This document shows, one piece after another, positions 11,361 through 19,656 of a DNA stretch of 64,000 nt (positions are counted from its first letter, which is position 1; the number at the start of each line of letters is the position of its first letter). Location: contig JAUPFV010000004.1 of NCBI GenBank assembly GCA_036936605.1, positions 93,956,334 to 94,020,333 on the forward strand, given 5' to 3'. The notes under the pieces are model-generated. The model saw only the letters and a list, made by a program, of their open reading frames with translations. It was not told the origin of the DNA and did not search any database. This DNA is from Limnanthes douglasii subsp. nivea. Taxonomy: Eukaryota; Streptophyta; Magnoliopsida; Brassicales; Limnanthaceae. The position numbers were made by a program, and so were the translations under genes.

Positions 11361-11891
11361 TTAAACAAAGAAACCAGCAACCTTGATTATATTGTTTAAC
11401 CTTGGACCTGCAAAACCAGAATAATAAAAGGAGCAAATATGGCAGGTATTAACCTGCTTGATATTGGTCAGTGACAGAGAAGATCCAGCAAATCCTAGAT
11501 CTTCTAGTTTACGGTTAATAATCATACTATTAAATTCATCAATACTTTTCAAATAAAAAATTGAAGCAACAAGCAGTTCAAAAGTTTTTGTTATTACATT
11601 AAAATCACCTACACCAACCCATTCTTGATTAGTTACATATATTTCTCTTAATTCGTCCCAAAGGTTTTGCCTTCGGATTCTTGAACATTTGGCATGAATT
11701 ATAGTCACTAAGAACTCATTATTCAAGGATGAGTGTCTGACCATCAAATGTATTAATTGTTCATGTTTAAGGAGAATCTTAACGTGGTAATGTTCTTTCC
11801 AGAATATCCATATTTTATTACTTATGCTGACACCCCCAAAATTGAAGCCAAGAGTTTCTAAAACTTTGTCAAATTTATCTTGAGATATCAT
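11361..11891 (-). pseudogene. LINE endonuclease fragment
   Basis: The 176-codon frame shows the APE-type endonuclease pattern of plant LINEs: FGGVSISNKIWIFW, then VTIIHAKCSRIRRQNLWDEL, then WVGVGDFNVI. The N-terminal WNCRG-type block and the C-terminal half are missing or frameshifted. It would nick target DNA to prime reverse transcription. Confidence 0.75.
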
Positions 11892-12380
11892 TGGCTCTTG
11901 AAAAGCAATGAAATCTGTTTTTCAACTTCAATTATGGATATGAGTTTTACAAACTGTTCCTTTATTGATTATTCCACAAAAATTCCATTTTAATACTTTT
12001 AATGTCATTTGAAAATTGAGTTATAAGATAGGAAAGATCATTTAAAGTGGTCATCCTTTGAAATTATAGGACCTTTGTACTTTTTGGTTTTAGATTCTTT
12101 AATATTTTACTTATGGTATTATTTCTAGTCTTTTCTTTTAGTAATCTTCTCAAGGATTAAAGAAAGGGGTTAGCTGTCTGTTGATGAATTTTTAAGGGAT
12201 TCTTGACCAATTTTAGAGTATTCTAATCCATTTGATGAGTTGAACATGTTTCATAATTTTATTGTGTGCAGAGCCTCTACTATCTCATTACTAGAGACCT
12301 GCGTAGAGACAAGATCTAATGTTTATTTTTTATTAGTATTATCTTTTACATGATAATGTTCATTGTACGAGTCTTTGTTT

Positions 12381-12970
12381 TTATTGTTGACAATTTTGGA
12401 AAATCTGTGTGTTTGGTTGAAATCTTGTAATGTATGGGTTGTTTAAAATTTCGCTACATTCAATAGTTTTTTGAGTTCCATTATAGTCTATATGTCTATG
12501 AACTATATCATAATTTATGTTGTCATTTTTCTGGTTTTGAGTGTTTTTTACAATTATAGATTTGACATTTTGAACACAAATCATCTTATGGGAACTTGGT
12601 TTCATATTATAGCTTTTAATATCCTTAATTGTTTTTTGTTTATCTTTTTTTATTGACCTTTCTTTATTTATAGATAACTTATTAGTGTTTGAAGTTTTAT
12701 GACCTATATGATTGCAAGTTAGGCAGTAATGTGGCATATCACTATAGATAATATCTTGCCAATAGCCATCTTTATCTCCAAAGCCTATTTAGATTTTTTA
12801 GGGTACTGATTTGGATACATCTATTTCTAACCAATATCTACAGTAGTGAAAGCTTTCTCTATATTTTGATGGTACCCAAGTTGTGAGAGGCAAGCCTATT
12901 GTCTTTGCAATATTAGTTATAATATCCCGATTGTACATATATTTAGTAATATTTGGGAAAGAAACCCAAA
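12381..12970 (-). pseudogene. LINE ORF1: DUF4283-like domain and zinc knuckle
   Basis: On the minus strand 12970-12740 reads KLWVSFPNITKYMYNRD, NIAKTIGLPL and YCRYWLEIDVSKSVP, then stops, then GDKDGYWQDI. This is the pattern of the plant LINE ORF1 domain DUF4283. 12381-12737 continues with CLTCNHIGHK, a degenerate zinc knuckle, and a Lys-rich tail. The N-terminus was probably displaced by insertion of element B at 12985. Confidence 0.65.
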
Positions 12971-12979
12971 GTTTAGTTG

Positions 12980-12984
12980 TAAGA
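12980..12984. repeat. Target-site duplication of element B, left copy (TAAGA)
   Basis: TAAGA directly precedes the 5' LTR and recurs directly after the 3' LTR at 23459-23463. A perfect 5-bp duplication is the expected footprint of a gypsy integrase. Confidence 0.95.
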
Positions 12985-13459
12985 TGATGAGTCTGAATTC
13001 AGCATGCTCCCCGAACAAGGGCAAATCGGTCTAGTCTCTCCGAATACCGGACAGGTTACATGGACATGGATCGAACAGGTCATTTGGATCGGACAGATTA
13101 CTTTGAACACTATGAACTTAAGGCTGTTCGAACTATGACAAAAGTACTAAAAAACCTAAACACTTCCTGACTAAGCTACTTGCTCTCCTGCTTAGAGCTC
13201 ATGGGTCTTTAAACATGACCCGGGTCCTTTAAACATGACCCGAAAGCCCATAAGGGCCCAAACATCACACTATAAATACCCAACCACCCGCATTAACTAT
13301 GGATAATGAGAATTAACTGCTACCAAGCTGCTTAATTATCTCTCTACTCTCTACTCTAAACCATTAAACACCCACACACCACCGTTAAACACCCTCACAC
13401 CACCTTAAAACTCCACTTGAAATTACCAGCCTACCCTCAGGCGATTATTATCCACACCA
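12985..13459 (+). repeat. 5' LTR of element B
   Basis: It starts TGATGAGTC and ends ATCCACACCA, and matches 22985-23458. A TATA box (CTATAAATAC) lies near 13271, so transcription should begin near 13300. It contains the CCGGACA motif that recurs through the element. Confidence 0.95.
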
Positions 13460-13480
13460 AATTGGCGACCACAGTGGGAG
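13460..13480 (+). promoter_or_regulatory. Primer-binding site of element B
   Basis: Just inside the LTR is TGGCGACCACAGTGGGA. It resembles the complement of a plant tRNA-Arg 3' end (TGGCGACC then a GTGGGA/ATGGGA step) as I recall it. The same sequence follows D's LTR, and a variant follows C's. Confidence 0.7.
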
Positions 13481-13531
13481 GCGACGGTGCATGAATCAAG
13501 CATTCAAAACCAGCAAAGAAAATTTGTCTGA

Positions 13532-15873
13532 ATGAATCCGGACAATCCTGAGCTGCCACCAGCTTTGCTCGAAGTGGTGGGAGAGAATGATGAGTACACT
13601 ATCGAAGAGCGTGACAGGTTGAGGGGTGAAATAGAAGCTCTGAGGGCAGAAAAGGCCAAGATGGGCGTGAAAGAGAAATCCAAAGCATCAGTTGCTCATC
13701 ACACCGACAACCCCAGAGAGCCTGAGGCTTCAAAAACTCATGTGAGCACCAAAAAGACACATGCCAGTTCTAAAAAGTCTCACCGGTCCAAGCCTGTGGA
13801 GAGTTCTGACTCAAGCTCAGAATCTTCAGATAGCTCTTCGCACAGTGAGGGAAATGAAAAATCCTTGCCCTCTAGCAGCGATGAGGGTCGAACCAGAAAA
13901 AAACAAAAGCAGGTTAAGAAATATTCAAGAAAAAGAGACAGACATGGAAGAATGAAAAGGCATATTGGCAAGGGATCATCTCACCACCGAAGGTATACGG
14001 ACAAGATGCTAATGGATCCCTTTGCTTTCCACGATGAAGCAGGTATCTTTGCAACTCCCAATGAGGATACTGTGTTTAGTCGTGGAAGAAATTGAAGGCA
14101 GTCTCCACTGTCTTCTAAAATTCTATCCGGAAACCTCCCCAAGAGGTTTGATAACACTAAAATGGAGAAGTACGATGGCAGTACTGATCTGGACAATCAT
14201 CTGGAGCAATTTAAGAACTCCATGATGAACTTTGATGACGATGATAAACTACTCTGTAGGTCATTCTCCCAATCATTCACGGGGAGTGCTCTGAAGTGGT
14301 ACAACAGCCTGCCTCAGGGTTGTATTAAAGACTTCGATACGTTTTGGGTGGCCTTTCGAAGGCAGTTCTTAGGGAGTAAGGAGCTGAAGGGCAATGGAGA
14401 CACAATAATCCACTGTGCCCAGGAGCCAAATGAGTCCTTGAAAGTGTACATAAGTCGTTTTGTGAACACGAAGAATGGATTGGCTGATTGCTTCGAACAG
14501 GTGGGAATAGCATCCCTAAGGCAAGGTTTGAACCCAAGCAATCTGGCTGATTCAGTGACCAGAAAGAAGGCCATGACCTGGGAGGATTGCTAAATCAAGT
14601 TGGCAAGCAAATAAACGTTGATGAAACAAAGAAAACCAGGGTGCACAGACAGGTGAGGTCCACCCCAGTGGCACCAACTCCAAATCAAAACCAGTCCGGG
14701 AACAAAGCAAGAGAAACCGGACAGGGGCATGGTAGGGCAAAAGCTCAGTCTCAGCCAGCTGCTCCTACTCAAAGTCAACAATCCAGAAACAAGAGAGGGC
14801 CATGGGTCCAACCGGAGTGGTTCGCAGAGTTAAAAGAAAGTGTGGCCACTATCTTTGATAAAACGAAAGATGAGGTACATTACCGGAGACCAGCAACTTT
14901 GCAGTCTCCTAGAGAGCATCGTAACAACTCCTTTTGCCAATATCACAATGATATTGGCCATACCACTGATGATTGCATAGCATTGAAACAAGAGGTTCAA
15001 AACCTGATTGAAAGGGGGAAGTTGGGAGCATACGTTAAAAGAAGAGGAGGCAACAGGCCTGACAACACTCACCGGGTTGGTCCAAGTAATGCTGCCCCGG
15101 AGGGGGCCATGGTTATAGTTGAAAGGTTTGATGTGGAATTTGAATACTTGGATCCTGATCCAACTCGAAACAGAGTGGGTGCTATTGAGGAATGTTCTAG
15201 ATCGGTCTCCGGGCTCATTAAGTTTTTTGAGTCGCTTACAATTTTCGGAGGGGACACTATGACAGCTCCTACTGCTTCTTCGAGAAAGAGGCATGTTCAT
15301 AATTTAGCCTCCCAGCTAGAAGGAGGCATGACATCTTATCAGTCACCAAACTCATTCCCCTTCATTGTCTTTGATGAAGATGATTTGAGAGACATTGCTG
15401 GCCCTCATGAGGATGTTGTTGTCATAGGAGCATCTATAGGGGGAAATGAAATAAGGCGAAACCTGGTGGATACTGGAAGCTCAGCCAATATCCTTTTCCT
15501 AACCACTTACAAGAAAATGAAAAATCCAGCTATAATTCAAAAGTCGGACAGGTCAATCGTGGGCTTCACAGGCAGTTCAGCCGATGTGACCGGAGAGTTC
15601 GAAGAAGAGGTGTTATTGGGCAAGGGCCCTTTCAAGAAAATGGTTAGAATACTCTTTATTGTGGTGGATTGTCCCACTTGCTATAATGCTATTCTAGGGA
15701 GGTCTTGGCTCTCTAGGATGCATGGAGTGGATTCAATAGTCCACCAGTGCTTAAAGTATGCTGTTCAGGGACAGGTTGGGGTTGTCCGGAGCAGCCAAAA
15801 GATTGCAAGAGAATGCTATGCTACTGCCCTGGCTCCTCAAACGCTGGGGGCAATCCGTATTAGTGATCAATAG
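13532..15873 (+). pseudogene. gag-protease of element B, two lesions
   Basis: The frame starts at ATG 13532 (MNPDNPEL; same start in D). It has a Ser-rich, basic N-terminal region, the capsid motif MEKYDGSTDLDNHLEQFKN near 14162, the zinc knuckle FCQYHNDIGHTTDDC near 14935, and protease with VDTGSSANILF near 15466. Lesions are TGA at 14093-14095, where D has TGG, and loss of one base near 14587, after which the frame 14587-15873 continues to the TAG at 15871-15873. Gag forms the particle and protease matures it. Both lesions are single-nucleotide events. Confidence 0.9.
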
Positions 15874-15879
15874 CTGTTA
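15868..15879 (+). promoter_or_regulatory. Putative UAG readthrough site between gag-pro and pol, element B
   Basis: The codons are CAA TAG CTG TTA. The frame is open on both sides and identical in phase, so suppressing this one codon would join protease to RT. The following six bases differ by one position from the CAR-YYA context present in A. Confidence 0.55.
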
Positions 15880-18800
15880 GAGGGCCTTTCTGGGGGTGAG
15901 GGTGAAATTGATGGCCCCAGAGAGACCCCTGGAGTGTTGATCCCAATTGAAGAGGTTGAAACGCACTGTTTGGAAGAAGGTAAGAGTGTCAAGATAGGGT
16001 CCAAGATGCCACCGATGTTGAAGAAAGAAATGTTGAAATTTTTGAAAGACCATCAGCACGTTTTTGCATGGTGCAATGCTGATGTTACTGGAGTTCCATC
16101 AGAAGTGATATCCCATCACTTATCTGTCCGGAGAGATGTAGCACCAGTGGTTCAAAAGAGAAGAGCTTTCTCAAAAGAAAAGGCTGACGTCATTGTACAA
16201 GAGGTTGACAGGCTCACAAAGATGGGGCACATTAAAGAATCTCAATACCCTTTGTGGACTGCCAATCCTGTCCTGGTAAAAAAGAAAAATGGCAAGTGGC
16301 GCATGTGCATTGACTTCACAGATCTCAATAGAGCTTGCCCAAAAGATTTGTATCCGGTCCCCCGGATAGATCAGTTAGTAGAATCTACTTCTGGGAACAA
16401 GCTGCTTTCTTTTATGGATGCCTTCTCCGGGTACAATCAGATTCAAGTAGATCCAAAAGATCAAGAGCATACCACGTTTGTCACTGATAGGGGTCTACAT
16501 TGTTACAAGGTAATGCCATTTGGTTTGAAAAATACTGGGGCTACTTATCAGAGGTTAGTCAACAAGGCATTTGCTGATCAAATTGGAAGAAATATGGAGG
16601 TATACATTGACGATATGATGGTGAAAAGTGTGGATGAGCAGTTGCACTTGTCCGATCTCCAAGAAACTTTTGCCAACTTGGCAAAAGTGAATTTGAAATC
16701 AAACCCTGAAAAGTGTGTGTTCGGAGTGCAGTCCGGGAAATTCTTAGGGTATATCATAAGTGAACATGGAATACAGACCGATCCGGACCAACTCAATGCC
16801 CTATTCCAAATGGAGCCTCCTCGAAACATTAAAGAAGTGCAGCGATTAACGGGGAGATTAGATGCCTTAAACAGATTCATCTCGAGGTCTTCGGACAGAT
16901 GTGCTCCTTTCTTTCAAACTTTGAAGGGTGCAAAGGGGTTCGAGTGGACCCCACAGTGTGATGAGGCTTTCAATGAAATCAAGAAACATCTTTCCTCTCC
17001 CAAAATTTTGTTCAAACCAGTTGATGGGGAGACTCTCTTTGTGTATTTGGTCGTTTCAAGTTGTGCCATCAGTGCTGTGTTGGTAAGAGAGGTCGATGGG
17101 CATCCCCACCAAGTGTACTACATCAGCAAAAGCTTGATTGATGCTGAGAGGCATTACTTGAAACTCGAAAAACTAGCATTAGCCCTGGTGATAGCTGCAA
17201 GAAAGATGAGGCCTTATTTCCAGGCTCATCCTATCATCGTCCGGACATCCTTTCCCTTAAAGAATTTCCTTCAAAAAGCAGACATTTCAAGCAGAATGAC
17301 TAAGTGGTCAGTAGAATTGGGGGACTTCGATATAGACTTTGCTCCCCGGACAGCAGTTAAAGCCCAAATTGTGGCTGATTTTCTGGTTGAATTCCACTCC
17401 GATAGGGATTCAGAACAAGCTACTGATATAAAAGACAAGAAAATGTGGATTGTCCGAACAGACGGAGGGTCTAGCACCATGGGATGTGGTGCAGGAATAT
17501 ATCTAACTTCCCCATATGGGGACAACATGTACCAGGCTATTTGTTTTGCTTTCAGGGCGTCTAATAACGAGTCCGAATACGAAGCAGCTATAGCTAGGTT
17601 AAAGTTGGCCTACATCTGTGGGGCTAAGAGGGTCAAGCTGCTAAGTGACTCCCAGTTGCTTGTCCACCATGCCTTAGGCCAATCTGAGGCTAGAAAGGAG
17701 CAGCTTGTAAAGTATTTACTCCTCCTCAAAAATGAAGCACTGAAATTTAAAGCTGTTGTCTATGAGCACATTCCCTGGGCAGAAAATGAGCTAGCAGACT
17801 CATTGGCAACTATAGCATATACGGAGTCATACCCATGGATCCATGTTCTTGAAAGCCCTTCTATTCAACTTGGTAAGGGTAAAGAAGAGGAAATTTTTGA
17901 AATACAAGTGAAACAACCTCAAGACTGGAGGTTTCCTCTTTTGCAATATCTCTCCGATGGTGTTGTGCCTCCAGATAAGTCACAAGCCAGAACATTGAAA
18001 CACAAAGCTCGTGGTTTCATCATATTGAGAGAAGTGTTGTACAAAAAGTCTTACAGTAAACCTCTCCTGCGTTGTTTGGGGGATGACGAATCACAAGTAG
18101 TCCTCTCTGAATTGCATGATGGTGAGGGGTCAGCCCATTGTGGATTTAGAGCTTTAACAAGAAGAGTATTACTCTCCGGATACTATTGGCCATCAATCAT
18201 AAAAGATGCTAAGGAGTTGGTGAGAAGGTGTGACCCATGCCAAAGGTACAGCAATGAAATTCATATACCAGCCATTCCTTTGGAGTCAATTTCTGAGCCC
18301 ATCCTTTTTGCTCGATGGGGGTTGGACTTGGTAGAACCTCTCCCTGTGGCGTCCGGAGGGCGTAAAACAATAATTGTGGCCATTGACTACTTCTCAAAGT
18401 GGATAGAAGCAGCTCCCCTGGCAGGGACAACATCAAAAGCTGTCATAAAATTCATTTTATCCAACATATGTTGCAGATTTGGTGTCCCGCAGAAAATAAC
18501 AACAGACAATGGGCCACAGTTTGACAATAGAGAAATGGAAAGCTTCTGTGCCTCAAGGGGTATACAACATTGTTTTTCTTCACCTTTCCACCCACAAGCC
18601 AATGGGCAAGTTGAAGTGGCTAATAGAACTATATTGTCCGGTTTAAGGAAGAATCTGGAAGGGGCTGCTGGGAAGTGGCATAGTTATCTACAAGAAGTTT
18701 TATGGGCCTACCGGACAACACCTGGGGCTGCAACACAAGAATCACCCTTCGCCTTGGTCTATGGAATGGATGCAGTAGCCCCCATAGAGAAGACACTCCC

Positions 18801-19161
18801 TTCCTTTCGTGTTCACAACTTCTCCGGACACGCTAATGAGATGGCAATCATAAATCAACTTGATTTGATAGAAGAAAGACGGGTTAAAGCTCGCCTTAGA
18901 GTTGCACACTATCAGGGCTTGATGAGGAGCAGCTTTGCTTCTAAAGTTAAAAGAAGAGATTTCCATCCATGGGACAAAGTATTAAGGAAGGTCTTCTTAC
19001 ACACTAAAGAAAAGTCCTTCGGAAAGCTGGCCCCAACCTGGGAGGGTCCGTATATTGTGGTTAAAAGAATCAAGCCTGGAACTTATTGGTTGGAAGACAA
19101 ATATGGCAGGGTTCTAACTCATCCTTGGAATATTGAGCATCTTCGGATGTACTTGGAATAA
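15874..19161 (+). CDS. pol of element B: RT, RNase H, archaeal-type RNase H, integrase
   Basis: The frame is unbroken from the codon after the TAG at 15871 to the stop at 19161; counted from the first TTG at 15934 it has 1075 codons. RT shows NPVLVKKKNGKWRMCIDF and YIDDM at residues 224-228. A Ty3-type RNase H follows, then the second RNase H with TDGGSS (Asp 510), NNESEYEAA and SDSQLL. Integrase begins at HCGFRAL (His 735) with the zinc-binding CDPCQRY, and has the catalytic set Asp 798, Asp 858 and Glu 894 (D-35-E spacing for the last two), ending with the GPYIVV module. No catalytic residue is obviously lost; VEPLP replaces VGPLP after the first Asp. There is no AUG start of its own, so expression probably depends on readthrough from gag-pro. 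Confidence 0.95.
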   Translation: MLEGLSGGEGEIDGPRETPGVLIPIEEVETHCLEEGKSVKIGSKMPPMLKKEMLKFLKDHQHVFAWCNADVTGVPSEVISHHLSVRRDVAPVVQKRRAFSKEKADVIVQEVDRLTKMGHIKESQYPLWTANPVLVKKKNGKWRMCIDFTDLNRACPKDLYPVPRIDQLVESTSGNKLLSFMDAFSGYNQIQVDPKDQEHTTFVTDRGLHCYKVMPFGLKNTGATYQRLVNKAFADQIGRNMEVYIDDMMVKSVDEQLHLSDLQETFANLAKVNLKSNPEKCVFGVQSGKFLGYIISEHGIQTDPDQLNALFQMEPPRNIKEVQRLTGRLDALNRFISRSSDRCAPFFQTLKGAKGFEWTPQCDEAFNEIKKHLSSPKILFKPVDGETLFVYLVVSSCAISAVLVREVDGHPHQVYYISKSLIDAERHYLKLEKLALALVIAARKMRPYFQAHPIIVRTSFPLKNFLQKADISSRMTKWSVELGDFDIDFAPRTAVKAQIVADFLVEFHSDRDSEQATDIKDKKMWIVRTDGGSSTMGCGAGIYLTSPYGDNMYQAICFAFRASNNESEYEAAIARLKLAYICGAKRVKLLSDSQLLVHHALGQSEARKEQLVKYLLLLKNEALKFKAVVYEHIPWAENELADSLATIAYTESYPWIHVLESPSIQLGKGKEEEIFEIQVKQPQDWRFPLLQYLSDGVVPPDKSQARTLKHKARGFIILREVLYKKSYSKPLLRCLGDDESQVVLSELHDGEGSAHCGFRALTRRVLLSGYYWPSIIKDAKELVRRCDPCQRYSNEIHIPAIPLESISEPILFARWGLDLVEPLPVASGGRKTIIVAIDYFSKWIEAAPLAGTTSKAVIKFILSNICCRFGVPQKITTDNGPQFDNREMESFCASRGIQHCFSSPFHPQANGQVEVANRTILSGLRKNLEGAAGKWHSYLQEVLWAYRTTPGAATQESPFALVYGMDAVAPIEKTLPSFRVHNFSGHANEMAIINQLDLIEERRVKARLRVAHYQGLMRSSFASKVKRRDFHPWDKVLRKVFLHTKEKSFGKLAPTWEGPYIVVKRIKPGTYWLEDKYGRVLTHPWNIEHLRMYLE

Positions 19162-19210
19162 CACTTGTGTAAATATTTACTTGTTTGAACATCCATGTAA
19201 ATATTTGGGG

Positions 19211-19256
19211 GCATACTCTTTCCTCCCTGGTGGCACGGGGAGGTTTTGAATGAGGT
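19211..19256 (+). other. Conserved non-coding block downstream of pol (element B copy)
   Basis: It reads GCATACTCTTTCCTCCCTGG, then TGGCACGGGGAGGTTTTGAA and TGAGGTG. The match to D is almost exact and to the distant A and C is strong. It starts about 50 bp after the pol stop. Function unknown. Confidence 0.8.
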
Positions 19257-19505
19257 GTCCGGACGGTTAAATAAAATTCGATACCTTCTTCAAAATTTTC
19301 TAAGTATTTTCAAAGTTTTATCTCTTGTTATACTACCCGGACTGAGATCTCTAAGGGCTATTTAAACTCTAGCCATAGAATTTAAACACTCTCACAATAC
19401 AACAACTAAAAGCTACTTAAATTCTAGCTATTTAAACTAAAACAAACAATGAAAGAAGATGATGGTTGTGCAAAACGGAAATATTCATTGAACAACTTAA
19501 AATTG

Positions 19506-19610
19506 CCTTGGCCCTCCAAGGACTTTTTTGAATAAGTCAGAATACAGCGCAAAAAACTTGTCCGAACAAATACCGGACCATTACAAAAAGAGTGCCTTGG
19601 CCTTCCAAGG
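19506..19610. repeat. Two hairpin repeats, CCTTGG-N4-CCAAGG (element B)
   Basis: CCTTGG 19506-19511 pairs with CCAAGG 19516-19521, and 19595-19600 with 19605-19610, an 89-bp spacing. D has the same pair at 50144-50159 and 50221-50236. They lie just beyond the 3' end of the antisense gene. A role in 3'-end formation is only a guess. Confidence 0.75.
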
Positions 19611-19656
19611 ACTTTAGTTTGAATAAAAGATAAACAAAGTAAACCATAAATTAAGG

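Larger units (their letters stand above)
9361..12984 (-). mobile_element. LINE (L1-type non-LTR retrotransposon), decayed, truncated by A and B
   Basis: Minus-strand order from right to left is ORF1 with a nucleic-acid-binding domain and zinc knuckle, then endonuclease, then reverse transcriptase and the C-terminal region. The C-terminal frame ends abruptly at element A's LTR (9360), and the ORF1 end is cut by B's LTR (12985). TAAGA is duplicated on both sides of B, so B inserted into this LINE or its immediate flank. Confidence 0.85.
19162..19656. other. Non-coding space between converging pol and antisense gene, element B
   Basis: It holds a repeated TGTAAATATT motif (19168-19207), the conserved block (19211-19256), a CCGGAC-containing stretch and two hairpin repeats (19506-19610). 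I see no coding sequence. Both genes should terminate here. Confidence 0.7.

Noticed and set aside
13460..13480. tRNA gene at the primer-binding sites
   Set aside because: Only the 3'-end complement is present; no cloverleaf surrounds it.
15820..15940. Ogre-type intron between gag-pro and pol
   Set aside because: The frame is continuous and in phase apart from one UAG, and no good donor/acceptor pair is needed or obvious in A, B and D.
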